DNA of 64,000 nucleotides from Halomonas getboli (GTDB lineage Bacteria; Pseudomonadota; Gammaproteobacteria; Pseudomonadales; Halomonadaceae), in contig NZ_JALMEW010000003.1 in assembly GCF_023094245.1 (NCBI RefSeq), forward strand, positions 186,001 to 250,000, written 5' to 3'. The number at the start of each line of letters is the position of its first letter. The stretch's first letter is position 1. Shown here in pieces: positions 10,606-19,150 of this stretch. A program made the position numbers and the translations under genes. The notes under the pieces are model-generated. The model saw nothing but the letters and a program-made list of their open reading frames with translations, ran no database searches and had not been told where the DNA came from.

Positions 10606-11754
10606 CTAGCGGCGCAGCCCGACGAGGGCGTGGCGCAGGGCCTCCAGGGTGCGGTCGATGTCGGCTTCGGTGGTGAAACGGCCGAAGCTGAAGCGTAGCG
10701 AGGCGAGCGCCAGGCGGCGCGGCACGCCGATGCCTTTCAATACGTAGGAGGGCTCGACGCTGGCGGAGTTGCAGGCCGACCCGGTGGACAGCGCGATATC
10801 GCGCAGCGCCATCAGCAGCGATTCGCCGTCGACGCCCTCGAAGGCCAGGTTGAGGATGTTGGGCACCGAGTGCGCGATCGCGGTGTTGCGGTGCACGCCC
10901 TCGAGGCCCTCGAGTCCGGTCAGGAAACGGTCGCGCAGGCCGGCGATGCGGGCCTGGTCGTCCTCGCGCTCGCGGCCGGCGATGGCGAAGGCCTCGCCCA
11001 TGCCGGCGATCTGATGAGTCGGCAGGGTGCCCGAGCGCATGCCGCGCTCGTGGCCGCCGCCGTGGATCAGCGCCTCGAGGCGCAGGTCCGGGTCGCGTTT
11101 CACGTACAGCGCGCCGACGCCCTTGGGGCCGTAGACCTTGTGGCCGGACAGCGACATCAGGTCGATGCCCTGGGCCGCCACGTCGAGCGGGATGCGCCCG
11201 GCGGCCTGGGCGGCATCGGTGTGGAACACGGCGCCGCCGGCGCGGGCGACCTCGGCCAGCGCGGCGATGTCGTTAACGGTGCCGAGCTCGTTGTTCACCG
11301 CCATCAGCGACACCAGCACGGTGTCCTTGCGCATGGCATTGCGCAGCGCCTCGGGGGTGATGCGGCCGTCGGACTCCGGCGCGAGCCAGGTCACCTCGAA
11401 GCCTTCGCGCTCGAGCGCATGGGCGGTGTCGACCACGGCCTTGTGCTCGATGGTCGAGGTCACCAGATGGCGGCCACGCTCGCGGTTGGCGCGCAGGTAG
11501 CCGCTCAGCGCCAGGTTGTCGGCCTCGGTGGCGCCGCTGGTCCAGACGATCTCGCGCGGGTCGGCGCCGATCAGGTCGGCGACCTGGCGCCGCGCGCTCT
11601 CCACCGCCTGCTCGGCCTGCCAGCCGGGCATGTGGCTGCGCGAGGCCGGGTTGGCGAAGGTGCCTTCCAGGGTCAGGTAGCGGCTCATGACCTCGGCGAC
11701 CCGCGGGTCGACGGGAGTGGTGGCGGCGTAATCGAGGTAGACGGATGCGCTCAT
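10606..11754 (-). CDS. iscS: Cysteine desulfurase IscS, with short C-terminus
   Basis: A 382-residue PLP enzyme that takes sulfur from cysteine for Fe-S clusters and thio-tRNA. Visible residues are the PLP lysine in SLSGHKVYGPKG and the catalytic Cys328 in STGSACNSASVEPSY, at the same number as in E. coli IscS. The protein ends at HALVGLRR, about 22 residues before the E. coli end (404 residues). In E. coli that C-terminal tail is part of the docking surface for the scaffold IscU, and no iscU gene is adjacent here. It is in an iscR-iscS-iscA operon, 22 bp after iscR. Confidence 0.93.
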   Translation of the reverse strand: MSASVYLDYAATTPVDPRVAEVMSRYLTLEGTFANPASRSHMPGWQAEQAVESARRQVADLIGADPREIVWTSGATEADNLALSGYLRANRERGRHLVTSTIEHKAVVDTAHALEREGFEVTWLAPESDGRITPEALRNAMRKDTVLVSLMAVNNELGTVNDIAALAEVARAGGAVFHTDAAQAAGRIPLDVAAQGIDLMSLSGHKVYGPKGVGALYVKRDPDLRLEALIHGGGHERGMRSGTLPTHQIAGMGEAFAIAGREREDDQARIAGLRDRFLTGLEGLEGVHRNTAIAHSVPNILNLAFEGVDGESLLMALRDIALSTGSACNSASVEPSYVLKGIGVPRRLALASLRFSFGRFTTEADIDRTLEALRHALVGLRR

Positions 11755-11776
11755 GGGCTGGGGCCGGTAATGGGGT

Positions 11777-12247
11777 TCAGGGCGAGACGGTGGGGATCTG
11801 GTCGTCGTCGAGGCGGCGCCGCTGGCGTTCTGCGATGCGCTGGAATTCGTCGCGGCCGGCCAGCTGGCCCAGCGTCACGCCTTCAAGATAGCCGTGAATC
11901 TGGTCGGACAGCTCGTTCCATAGATGGTGGGTCAGGCAGGTGTCACCCTGCTGACAGTCCGACAGGCCGCCGCAGCGGGTGGCGTCTACCGATTCGTTGA
12001 CCGCGTCGATCACTCGGGCCACCGAGATGGCGTCCGGCGCCAGCGCCAGCAGGTAGCCGCCGCCCGGGCCGCGCACGCTGTCGACCAGGCCGCCGCGCCG
12101 CAGGCGGGCGAACAGCTGCTCGAGGTAGGACAGCGAGATTTCCTGGCGACGCGAGATGTCGGCGAGGCTGGTGGGGCCCTCGTCGGCGTGCATGGCCAGG
12201 TCGAGCATGGCGGTGACGGCGTAGCGTCCCTTGGTGGTCAGGCGCAT
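11777..12247 (-). CDS. iscR: Fe-S cluster regulator IscR
   Basis: A 156-residue Rrf2-family repressor. The N-terminus [18 protein letters not shown] and winged helix match IscR, and the 2Fe-2S cysteines are conserved with the standard spacing in [13 protein letters not shown]. The start at 12247 is set by this N-terminus and by AGGTGA 7 bases upstream; an upstream extension in the same frame is not family-like. IscR normally represses its own isc operon when loaded with a cluster. A strong promoter lies directly upstream at 12329-12358. Confidence 0.95.
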   Translation of the reverse strand: MRLTTKGRYAVTAMLDLAMHADEGPTSLADISRRQEISLSYLEQLFARLRRGGLVDSVRGPGGGYLLALAPDAISVARVIDAVNESVDATRCGGLSDCQQGDTCLTHHLWNELSDQIHGYLEGVTLGQLAGRDEFQRIAERQRRRLDDDQIPTVSP

Positions 12248-12328
12248 GGAGAGTTCACCTCGGTGCCCGCGCGGGCGTCGGCCAGCGACGAAGCGGGCCG
12301 ACGTCCGACGGCGTCGGATCGGGCAGGT

Positions 12329-12358
12329 ATTATGAGGAAACCCGAGCGTGGCGGTCAA
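12329..12358 (-). promoter_or_regulatory. Promoter of iscR-iscS-iscA
   Basis: Minus-strand TTGACC (12353-12358) and CATAAT (12329-12334) are spaced by 18 bp. The -35 hexamer overlaps the cysE stop codon, so iscR starts its own unit immediately after cysE. No clear IscR type-1 box was recognised. Confidence 0.65.
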
Positions 12359-13230
12359 CCATTCTGGCGGTGGCGCGCGGGGCGCTCCCGAGGCTCGTCG
12401 TCCGGGGCGTCCGCGGCCTCGTCATCGTGCTGCGGGCCGCAGCAGCTGTCGACGTCGGCGAGGATGTTGGCGAAGTCCTCGTCGCGCAGCTCGGGCAGCT
12501 GGCTGTCGCGGAAGCCGGCGTCGATGTGGCGCAGGGTGGTGCACATGCGCTCGAGGCGCTCGTCGACCGCGTGCATGTGGTCGAGCATGGCCTGCATCGA
12601 ACGGGCCACCGGGTCGGGCATGTCCTGGCTGACGCCGTAGGCGTCGAAGCCGAACTTGCGGCGCATGGCCTCGCGGCGCTCCGGGTCGACCTCGAGCGGG
12701 GTGACGGTGTCGGGCTCGTCGCGCTTGACCACCTTGCCGGGAATGCCGACCACGGTGGCCCCCGCCGGCACCTCCTTGGTGATCACGGCGTTGGAGCCGA
12801 CCTTGGCGCCGGCGCCCACGGTGAACGGGCCGAGGATCTTGGCCCCGGCGCCGACGATCACGCCGTCCTCCAGGGTCGGGTGCCGCTTGCCCTTGTTCCA
12901 GCTGGTGCCGCCCAGGGTCACGCCCTGATAGAGGGTGACGTCGTCGCCGACCTCGGCGGTCTCGCCGATCACCACGCCCATGCCGTGGTCGATGAAGAAG
13001 CGCCGGCCGATGGTCGCCCCCGGGTGGATCTCGATGCCGGTGAACCAGCGCGCCAGGCTCGACAGGGTGCGTGCCAGCCACTTGAAGTTCTTCTGCCACA
13101 GCCGGTGGCTGAGCCGATGGACGAGCAGGGCGTGCAGTCCGGGATAGTTGGTGAGCACTTCCAGGAAGTTGCGCGCCGCCGGATCACGGTCGAATACGCT
13201 GTTGATGTCTTCGCGCAGACGTTGAAACAT
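12355..13230 (-). CDS. cysE: Serine O-acetyltransferase CysE (EpsC type)
   Basis: A 291-residue enzyme making O-acetylserine, the acceptor for sulfide in cysteine synthesis. The N-terminus [18 protein letters not shown] is of the short EpsC type, followed by the left-handed beta-helix hexapeptide region ([38 protein letters not shown]). The C-terminal tail of about 90 residues is long, acidic and carries a CC pair (DSCCGP). The position directly upstream of iscR links cysteine supply with the desulfurase that consumes it, an arrangement also known in Azotobacter and relatives. Confidence 0.94.
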   Translation of the reverse strand: MFQRLREDINSVFDRDPAARNFLEVLTNYPGLHALLVHRLSHRLWQKNFKWLARTLSSLARWFTGIEIHPGATIGRRFFIDHGMGVVIGETAEVGDDVTLYQGVTLGGTSWNKGKRHPTLEDGVIVGAGAKILGPFTVGAGAKVGSNAVITKEVPAGATVVGIPGKVVKRDEPDTVTPLEVDPERREAMRRKFGFDAYGVSQDMPDPVARSMQAMLDHMHAVDERLERMCTTLRHIDAGFRDSQLPELRDEDFANILADVDSCCGPQHDDEAADAPDDEPRERPARHRQNG

Positions 13231-13349
13231 GCGGCGGTCCTTAAGCTGGCGGCGAGGAACGGTGACGGCAAGCGTCAGAGCAATTGCCTTAATAGTGGGG
13301 GCGCGGCGGGCCGGCTTCAAGCCGTGACCCGTCGCGCCCCGATGGCGGT

Positions 13350-14132
13350 TCAGTCGCCGTCGCGCTTGCCGGAGGCGCGCTCGCCGGTGGCCGGCTGTTC
13401 CGGCCGGGCCAGCTTCTCGGTGTTCGAGAGGATGCCGCGCAGGATGTTGAGCTCCATGCGCTCCGGGCGGGCGCGCAGCGTGAATCGGCGCAGTCGTGCC
13501 ATCAGCTGGCGCGGTTGGGCCGGGTCGTGGAAGCCGATCGCGATCAGGGTGCGCTCGAGGTGCGTGAAGTAGTGCTCCAGTTCCTCGTGGCTGGCCAGCG
13601 GCTGGGCATCGTCCTTCTCCCCCTGCGCCTCGCCGTGCTCCATCCACGCCAGCCGGCATTCGTAGGCCAGCACCTGCACCGCGGCGGCCAGGTTCAGTGA
13701 GCTGAAGTCGGGGTTGGTGGGGATGTGCACGTGGGCGTGGCAGCGCTGCAGCTCGGCGTTGGAGAGCCCGCTGTCCTCGCGGCCGAAGACCAGCGCCACG
13801 CGGGCGTCCGGCGCGGCCAGCTCCTCGGGCAGGCGCTCGCCCAGCGCGCGCGGCGTGATCATCGGCCAGGGCAGGGTGCGCGAGCGGGCGCTGGCACCCA
13901 CCACCAGGGTGCAGTCGGCGACCGCTTCCTCCAGCGTCTCCACGGTGCGCGCGGCGTGGACCAGCGCGTCGGCGCCGGAGGCGCGGGAGACGGTGTCGGC
14001 GGTGAGCGGTTCGCAGCGCGGCGCCACCAGGGCCAGGTCCGCCAGGCCCATGTTGTGCATGGCGCGGGCGGTGCCGCCGATGTTGCCGGGATGGCTGGTG
14101 CCGATCAGGACGATGCGGATGCGCTCGAGCAT
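13350..14132 (-). CDS. trmJ: tRNA (cytidine/uridine-2'-O-)-methyltransferase TrmJ
   Basis: A 260-residue SPOUT-family methyltransferase that 2'-O-methylates position 32 of tRNAs. Recognisable motifs are [18 protein letters not shown] near the N-terminus, [17 protein letters not shown], and [17 protein letters not shown], which form the trefoil knot and SAM site. A basic C-terminal tail follows. In E. coli trmJ is also between suhB and iscR; here cysE is inserted. Its -10 region touches the heptamer repeat array. Confidence 0.94.
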   Translation of the reverse strand: MLERIRIVLIGTSHPGNIGGTARAMHNMGLADLALVAPRCEPLTADTVSRASGADALVHAARTVETLEEAVADCTLVVGASARSRTLPWPMITPRALGERLPEELAAPDARVALVFGREDSGLSNAELQRCHAHVHIPTNPDFSSLNLAAAVQVLAYECRLAWMEHGEAQGEKDDAQPLASHEELEHYFTHLERTLIAIGFHDPAQPRQLMARLRRFTLRARPERMELNILRGILSNTEKLARPEQPATGERASGKRDGD

Positions 14133-14174
14133 GGGGAGGGCCTGCCTGGTGTTGCGTCGGGGGAAAGGGGCGAA

Positions 14175-14183
14175 AGTCTAGCA
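14175..14183 (-). promoter_or_regulatory. Possible extended -10 of trmJ
   Basis: On the minus strand TG-C-TAGACT (14183 to 14175) resembles an extended -10. The expected -35 zone falls inside the first units of the heptamer array (14192 onward). Confidence 0.35.
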
Positions 14184-14191
14184 TGCTGGCG

Positions 14192-14359
14192 GCGAGGTGC
14201 GAGGTGCGAGGTGCGAGGTGCGAGGTGCGAGGTGCGAGGTGCGAGGTGCGAGGTGCGAGGTGCGAGGGGCGAGGGGCGAGGGGCGAGGGGCGAGGGGCGA
14301 GGGGCGAGGGGCCATGGGCGAGGGGCGAGGGGCGAGGGGCGAGGGGCGAGGGGCGAGGA
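14192..14359. repeat. Tandem array of 24 heptamers between divergent trmJ and suhB
   Basis: The array has 24 contiguous 7-bp units: ten GCGAGGT (14192-14261), seven GCGAGGG (14262-14310), one variant GCCATGG (14311-14317), five GCGAGGG (14318-14352) and a final GCGAGGA (14353-14359). The GCGAGGG blocks give runs of GGGG separated by CGA on the plus strand, which could fold as a G-quadruplex. The array fills more than half of the 312-bp gap between the divergent trmJ and suhB genes; the rest holds their promoters. Arrays of this kind change copy number by slippage. Confidence 0.95.
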
Positions 14360-14387
14360 GGATGGCGTGGCGCGGTTTCCGAGCTTC

Positions 14388-14396
14388 TGCTAGGAT
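14388..14396 (+). promoter_or_regulatory. Possible extended -10 of suhB
   Basis: TG-C-TAGGAT (14388-14396) is a fair extended -10 match, 49 bp before the suhB ATG, with no good -35. The heptamer array ends 28 bp upstream. Confidence 0.4.
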
Positions 14397-14444
14397 GCGC
14401 GCCGATCTCCGTTCTTTAACACCACCGACTCCCAAGGCCCGATC

Positions 14445-15239
14445 ATGCATCCGATGGTCCAGTACGCCCTGCGTGCCGCACGCAGCGCCGGCGAACAGTT
14501 TCTGCGTATCCGTGAACGTATCGAGAACGCCCACGAGGAACACAACCTCGACAAGCTGCTCGAGGACACCGCCCGCAACGCCGAGGCGCTGATCACCCGC
14601 CAGCTGTCCCGTGGCTACCCCCAGCACGGCGTCGTCGGCCGCTACACGCCGCACCGCGCCGGCGAAGGCGAGGGCGCCGACGTGCTGTGGCGCATCGAAC
14701 CCTTCCATGGTTATTCCAACCTGGCCGTCGCCGCGCCGAGCTTCGCGCTGTCGCTGGTGTGTCTGGTCAAGGGCCGCCCGGAGCATGCGGTGGTGATCTG
14801 CCCCTTCAGCGATGACGAGTACCTGGCCAGCCGCGGCCGCGGTGCCCAGCTCAACGGCAAGCGCCTGCGGGTCTCCAAGGCCACCGCGATCCCGGGTTCC
14901 CGCATCGCCATGAGCCTGCCGGAGAGCTGGGTGCGCGAGCGCCAGCTGCCGTCCTACCTCACCGTCACCCAGCAGCTGGCCCCCCAGATCGACCTGATGC
15001 GCGCCTCCGGCTGCGGCCTGCTGGACCTCGCCGAGCTGGCCGCCGGCCGCGTCGACGCCGCCTTCGTGATGGGCATAGACGAGCAGGACCTGCTGGTCGG
15101 CTCGCTGCTGCTCAAGGAAACCGGCGCCCTGCAGGGTACGCCGGACGGCCAGCCCTCGGTGACCGCCGATGGCCAGCTGATGGCCGCCGGGCCGCGGATG
15201 TTCAAGGCCCTGTTGAAGCAGCTCAAGCCGCATTTCTGA
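14445..15239 (+). CDS. suhB: SuhB-like inositol monophosphatase-family protein, metal ligands lost
   Basis: A 264-residue orthologue of E. coli SuhB by N-terminus (MHPMVQYALRAARSAGE), full-length similarity and position beside trmJ. In this family catalysis needs metal-binding acidic residues in E-E-S, D-P-L-D-G-T and W-D motifs. Here the EE pair is RY (residues 66-67), the DPLDGT motif reads EPFHGY (85-90) so both Asp are replaced, and only the late Asp (EQDLLVG, 215) remains. The protein is therefore predicted to lack phosphatase activity. In E. coli SuhB also works as a Nus-complex factor on rRNA operons independently of that activity, and this role may be what is kept here. Confidence 0.85.
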   Translation: MHPMVQYALRAARSAGEQFLRIRERIENAHEEHNLDKLLEDTARNAEALITRQLSRGYPQHGVVGRYTPHRAGEGEGADVLWRIEPFHGYSNLAVAAPSFALSLVCLVKGRPEHAVVICPFSDDEYLASRGRGAQLNGKRLRVSKATAIPGSRIAMSLPESWVRERQLPSYLTVTQQLAPQIDLMRASGCGLLDLAELAAGRVDAAFVMGIDEQDLLVGSLLLKETGALQGTPDGQPSVTADGQLMAAGPRMFKALLKQLKPHF

Positions 15240-15271
15240 GCCTTGGCGCCTGACGACGTCGGCGGATGACG

Positions 15272-15305
15272 AGACGCCCCCGCGGCCTGGCCGCGGGGGC
15301 GTCTT
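15272..15305 (+). terminator. Terminator after suhB
   Basis: A 16-bp perfect stem (15272-15287 with 15289-15304; the innermost pairs open to make a loop) lies 32 bp after the suhB stop and is followed by TTGCGTTT. It is likely an intrinsic terminator with a weak U-tract. Confidence 0.7.
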
Positions 15306-15474
15306 GCGTTTCAGGGCAACAGCGACAGAAGTATGACGTTCTCGAGACTGTTCTGGGCGCGTTACTGGGTGTAGCTTGGGGAGGTCGGCGGCATTTTTTC
15401 GCCCCGGCTCCATGCACCCCGGCCACCCTCTCAACACGGCCGGGCCATGCCCCTCATTCGCGAGAGGAGTGATG

Positions 15475-15828
15475 ATGGAACCGCTCAGCTATTACTACTA
15501 CAACGTGCTGGAAAGCCTGGAGAAGCCGTGCGACGTGCCGGCCCTGCACCTCCAGGAAGGCTACGACCTGCTGTACCGCTACGGCGGCCGGGTCGAGATG
15601 GACCTGATCCGCCGTGCCGAGGCGGCCAGCGCGAATGGCGAGCCCTACCACTGGCACGAGTCGCTGGACGACGAGCAGCGCGACAAGCTGCGCCGCGCCC
15701 TCGACGACGAGAACCCGGCCAAGATCCTCAAGGTGATGCAGCGCAACGGCTACGCCGGCGTGCTCTATCACCATGCCCGCGAAGTCTTCGCTCCCGACGC
15801 GGACGACGAGGCGCAGGGCGTCGCCTAG
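15475..15828 (+). CDS. Small protein of unknown function
   Basis: Encodes 117 residues starting MEPLSYYYYNVLESLEKPC, rich in Tyr near the N-terminus and acidic at the C-terminus (APDADDEAQGVA). No signal peptide or membrane segment is visible; the predicted structure is mostly helical with no motif I recognise. The ATG at 15475 has AGGAG 5 bases upstream; another ATG at 15472 lies too close to it. It is flanked by terminators at 15272-15305 and 15879-15905, so it is a single-gene unit. It has the codon use of its neighbours and is probably a real lineage-conserved gene. Confidence 0.7.
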   Translation: MEPLSYYYYNVLESLEKPCDVPALHLQEGYDLLYRYGGRVEMDLIRRAEAASANGEPYHWHESLDDEQRDKLRRALDDENPAKILKVMQRNGYAGVLYHHAREVFAPDADDEAQGVA

Positions 15829-15878
15829 GCACCATCCTCAGGCGAGCCCGCCGTCGACGCGGCGGCACGCGGAACGAG

Positions 15879-15905
15879 AAGCCCCCGGCGACCCCGGGGC
15901 TTTTT
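15879..15905 (+). terminator. Intrinsic terminator after the 15475 gene
   Basis: AAGCCCC (15879-15885) pairs with GGGGCTT (15896-15902), and T-runs extend to 15905. This is a classical intrinsic terminator 50 bp after the stop. Confidence 0.8.
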
Positions 15906-15909
15906 GCTG

Positions 15910-15976
15910 GCTGTGGGGAGGGTGAGGAGCAGGACGTGACGAGTGAGGGGCTGGGGTGAGGGGCAGGGAGCGAGGC
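15910..15976. repeat. Degenerate G-rich purine tract
   Basis: Between the terminator and the trpI stop is a purine-rich stretch of loosely repeated GAGGGGC, GAGGGTG and GAGCGAG-like words, similar in composition to the heptamer array at 14192-14359 but not regular. It may be a decayed array of the same kind. Confidence 0.4.
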
Positions 15977-15977
15977 G

Positions 15978-16865
15978 TCAGCCGGCGGAGCGTGAAAGCT
16001 CCTGCGTCAGCCACTCGACCAGCCGTTCGGTATCTTGCCGCGGCGCGCCCGCCGGCAGCCACAGCCCGAGCCGGGCCGGCGTCTCGATGAAGCCCCAGGG
16101 CGCGACCAGCCGGCCGGTGCGCAGGTCCTCCTCCACCAGGTAGGACGGCGCGATGGCCACGCCCAGCCCCACCAGCGCGGCTTCGAGCATGTAGTGAAGG
16201 TGCTCGAAGGACTGATCGTGGCGCATGGTCGCGGGGTCCAGCCCCCGGGCGGCGAACCACTGCGACCAGGCCTGGGGGCGCGACTGGGTATGCAGCATCG
16301 GCAGCCGCGCCAGGGCGTCGACATCGGGGTCGGGGGTGTCGAGCAGCGCCGGCGCCAGCACCGGCCCCATGCGCTCCGGCGCCAGCTCGACCACCCGGAC
16401 GTCGGCGGGCCAGGGCGGCTCGGCGAAGCGCAGCACGGCGTCGACGTCGGTGCCGAGCCGGCCGGCCACTTCCTCGTCGGCGGTCAGGTGCAGGTTCAGC
16501 TCCGGACACTGGGCCTTCAGCCGATCCAGCCGCGGAATGAACCAGCGGGCCAGGAAGCTGCCGGGGCAGCCGAGCACCAGCGGCGCCTCCGAGGCGCGAC
16601 GGCGCAGCTGGGTGCAGGCCTGGCCGAGGCGCTCGAAAGCCTGTGAGGTCGAGGCACGCAACAGCTCGCCTTCCTGGGTCAGCGCCAGGCCGCGCCCCTG
16701 GCGCCGGAACAGCGTCACACCGAGCTGCTCCTCGAGCTGCTTGAGCTGGCGGCTGACCGCACCATGAGTGACGTGAAGCGCCTCGGCGGCGCGCGTCACG
16801 CTCAGCGTGCGGGCCGTCTCGTCGAAGGCGCGCAGGGCATTCAGCGAGGGCAGTCGATCACTCAC
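15978..16865 (-). CDS. trpI: LysR-family activator of trpBA, TrpI-like
   Basis: A 295-residue LysR-type regulator. The N-terminus SDRLPSLNALRAFDETA and the helix-turn-helix with AAEALHVTHGAVSRQLKQLE closely match Pseudomonas TrpI, and the gene is divergent from trpBA exactly as in Pseudomonas. TrpI activates trpBA in response to indoleglycerol phosphate. The start is GTG at 16865 with AGGAG 7 bases upstream. A GcvA-like LysR is the alternative, but the location favours TrpI. The ligand-binding domain appears complete. Confidence 0.85.
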   Translation of the reverse strand: MSDRLPSLNALRAFDETARTLSVTRAAEALHVTHGAVSRQLKQLEEQLGVTLFRRQGRGLALTQEGELLRASTSQAFERLGQACTQLRRRASEAPLVLGCPGSFLARWFIPRLDRLKAQCPELNLHLTADEEVAGRLGTDVDAVLRFAEPPWPADVRVVELAPERMGPVLAPALLDTPDPDVDALARLPMLHTQSRPQAWSQWFAARGLDPATMRHDQSFEHLHYMLEAALVGLGVAIAPSYLVEEDLRTGRLVAPWGFIETPARLGLWLPAGAPRQDTERLVEWLTQELSRSAG

Positions 16866-16901
16866 GGCGGGCTCCTGACGTGTCAGCTTTTCTCACATGC
16901 T

Positions 16902-16947
16902 AGCGAGCAATGATCGCTTATCACAGGGGCGCCGCGCGATTTATGTT
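16902..16947 (+). promoter_or_regulatory. trpBA promoter with LysR-type operator
   Basis: The dyad AGCGA-N7-TCGCT (16902-16918), of the T-N11-A LysR type, touches a -35-like TTATCA (16918-16923). It is followed after 17 bp by TTATGT (16941-16946). An activator site abutting a weak -35 fits TrpI activation of trpB. Confidence 0.55.
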
Positions 16948-16984
16948 AGTGGCCATTCCCCACTGACCGTCAGGAGTCGTCACC

Positions 16985-18220
16985 ATGGGTCTGCCGCACC
17001 CCACCGCCGAACTCGCCCCCGATGCCGATGGCTTCTTCGGCCGCTTCGGTGGCCGCTTCGTCGCCGAAACCCTGATGCCGCTGATTCTCGAGCTGCAGGA
17101 GGCCTATGAGTCGGCCAAGCAGGATCCCGACTTCCACGCCGAGCTGGACGCGCTGCGTCGCGACTACATCGGCCGCGAGAGCCCGCTGTACCTCGCCGAG
17201 CGGCTGACCGAGGCACTGGGCGGCGCGCGGATCTACCTCAAGCGCGAAGACCTGATGCATACCGGCGCGCACAAGATCAACAACTGCATCGGCCAGGTGC
17301 TGCTGGCCCGGCGCATGGGCAAGAAGCGCATCATCGCCGAGACCGGCGCCGGCATGCACGGCGTGGCCACCGCCACCGTGGCGGCCCGCTTCGGCATGGA
17401 ATGCATCATCTACATGGGCAGCACCGACATCGATCGCCAGCAGCCCAACGTGCAGCGCATGAAGCTGTTGGGCGCCAAGGTGATCCCGGTGACCAGCGGC
17501 ACCGGCACCCTGAAGGACGCGATGAACGACGCCCTGCGTGACTGGGTGACCAACGTCGCGGACACCTTCTACATCATCGGCACCGTGGCCGGCCCGCACC
17601 CGTATCCGGCCATGGTGCGCGACTTCCAGTCCGTGATCGGCCAGGAGGTGCGCGAGCAGCTGGCCGAGAAGGAAGGCCGGCTGCCCGACTCGCTGGTGGC
17701 CTGCATCGGCGGCGGCTCCAACGCCATGGGCCTGTTCCACCCCTTCCTCGAGGACGAGGGCGTGCGCCTGATCGGCGTGGAAGCGGCCGGCGAAGGCCTG
17801 GACACCGGCAAGCACGCCGCGAGCCTGCAGGGCGGAAGCCCCGGCGTGCTGCACGGTAACCGGACCTTCCTGCTGCAGTCAGCAGAGGGCCAGATCACCG
17901 ACGCGCACTCGATCTCGGCGGGGCTCGACTATCCGGGCATCGGCCCCGAGCACGCCTGGCTGCACGAGATCGGCCGCGCCGAGTACGTCGCCGTGACCGA
18001 CGATGAGGCGCTCGATGCCTTCAAGACCCTGTGCCGCCTGGAAGGCATCATTCCGGCCCTGGAGTCCTCCCACGCCATCGCCCACGCGATCAAGCTGGCG
18101 CCGACGCTGCCCGAGGATCACGTCATGGTGCTGAACCTGAGCGGACGCGGCGACAAGGACATGACCACCGTCACCGAACGCCTGGCCGACGAGCTGGCGG
18201 CCGACGCACCGGCAGAATGA
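16985..18220 (+). CDS. trpB: Tryptophan synthase beta chain
   Basis: A 411-residue PLP enzyme that joins indole and serine to make tryptophan. The PLP lysine is in HTGAHKINN, the phosphate-binding loop is GGGSNAMG, and the N-terminus [18 protein letters not shown] is typical. AGGAG precedes the ATG. It is followed after 11 bp by trpA, with which it forms the alpha2-beta2 complex that channels indole. Confidence 0.98.
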   Translation: MGLPHPTAELAPDADGFFGRFGGRFVAETLMPLILELQEAYESAKQDPDFHAELDALRRDYIGRESPLYLAERLTEALGGARIYLKREDLMHTGAHKINNCIGQVLLARRMGKKRIIAETGAGMHGVATATVAARFGMECIIYMGSTDIDRQQPNVQRMKLLGAKVIPVTSGTGTLKDAMNDALRDWVTNVADTFYIIGTVAGPHPYPAMVRDFQSVIGQEVREQLAEKEGRLPDSLVACIGGGSNAMGLFHPFLEDEGVRLIGVEAAGEGLDTGKHAASLQGGSPGVLHGNRTFLLQSAEGQITDAHSISAGLDYPGIGPEHAWLHEIGRAEYVAVTDDEALDAFKTLCRLEGIIPALESSHAIAHAIKLAPTLPEDHVMVLNLSGRGDKDMTTVTERLADELAADAPAE

Positions 18221-18231
18221 GGAGAGAGACG

Positions 18232-19065
18232 ATGACCCAACGCCACGACCGCATCGCGCGCCGCTTTGACGAGCTCAAGGCCGCCAACCGCGCCGGCCTC
18301 GTCACCTTCATCAGCGCCGGCGACCCCGACTACGAGGCCAGCCTCGAGACCCTGCTGGCGCTGCCCGAGGCGGGCGCCGACGTGATCGAGCTGGGCATGC
18401 CGTTCACCGACCCGATGGCGGACGGCCCGTCCATCCAGGCCTCCACGCTGCGCGCCCTGAAGGGCGGACAGACCATGGCCAGGACCCTGGACATGGTGCG
18501 CGCCCTGCGCGAGCGCGACGACACCACTCCGGTGGTGCTGATGGGCTATTACAACCCCATCTACTGCATGGGCGTCGAGGCCTTCCTCGCCGAGGCCGCC
18601 GAGGCCGGCGTGGACGGGCTGATCGTGGTCGACCTGCCGCCGGAGCACGACGCCGAGCTGTGCCTGCCGGCCCAGGCCCACGGCCTCGACTTCATCCGCC
18701 TGGCGACGCCGACCACCGATGCCAAGCGTCTGCCGCTGGTGCTCGAGAACACCTCGGGCTTCCTCTACTACGTCTCCAGTACCGGCGTGACCGGCGCCGC
18801 CGCGCCGTCCGCCGAGCGCGTGGCGCAGGAAGTCGAGGCCATCCGCGCCCACTCCGAGCTGCCGATCGGCGTCGGCTTCGGCATCCGCACCCCCGAGCAG
18901 GCCGAGCGCATCGCCCGCTTCGCCGATGCGGTGGTGGTCGGCTCCGCCTTCACCGACGCCGTCGGCGAGGCCGAGCGCCCCGAGGACGGCGTGCGCCGGG
19001 TCGTCGAGCTGACCCGCTCGCTGTCCGAGGCGGTGCACCGCGCCCGTGAGACGGCCCCGGCCTGA
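18232..19065 (+). CDS. trpA: Tryptophan synthase alpha chain
   Basis: A 277-residue TIM-barrel enzyme that cleaves indole-3-glycerol phosphate to indole and glyceraldehyde 3-phosphate. The catalytic Glu and Asp lie in [14 protein letters not shown], and the phosphate site in [12 protein letters not shown] is conserved. The ATG at 18232 has GGAGAG upstream and lies 11 bp after trpB. A bidirectional terminator follows. Confidence 0.98.
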   Translation: MTQRHDRIARRFDELKAANRAGLVTFISAGDPDYEASLETLLALPEAGADVIELGMPFTDPMADGPSIQASTLRALKGGQTMARTLDMVRALRERDDTTPVVLMGYYNPIYCMGVEAFLAEAAEAGVDGLIVVDLPPEHDAELCLPAQAHGLDFIRLATPTTDAKRLPLVLENTSGFLYYVSSTGVTGAAAPSAERVAQEVEAIRAHSELPIGVGFGIRTPEQAERIARFADAVVVGSAFTDAVGEAERPEDGVRRVVELTRSLSEAVHRARETAPA

Positions 19066-19093
19066 CGCCCGCGCCGGCCGTCCTCCAGGTATG

Positions 19094-19122
19094 AAAAAAG
19101 CCACCCCGCGGGGTGGCTTTTT
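19094..19122. terminator. Bidirectional terminator between trpA and secF
   Basis: An A-rich stretch, then GCCACCCC (19100-19107) pairing with GGGGTGGC (19110-19117), then a T-run to 19122. It can end both the trpBA and the secF transcripts, which converge here. Confidence 0.85.
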
Positions 19123-19150
19123 CGTGGGAACGAAGGAACTGACACTGGCC

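Noticed and set aside
10870..12000. Plus-strand open frame of 376 codons opposite iscS and iscR
   Set aside because: Shadow of real minus-strand genes; composition is typical of antisense translation and there is no ribosome binding site.
14192..14359. Heptamer array considered as a CRISPR array
   Set aside because: Units are 7 bp and contiguous, without spacers, and no cas genes are in the window.
14178..15437. Minus-strand open frame of 419 codons including the heptamer array
   Set aside because: It runs antisense to suhB and continues through the tandem repeats, giving a repetitive tail that is a product of the array.
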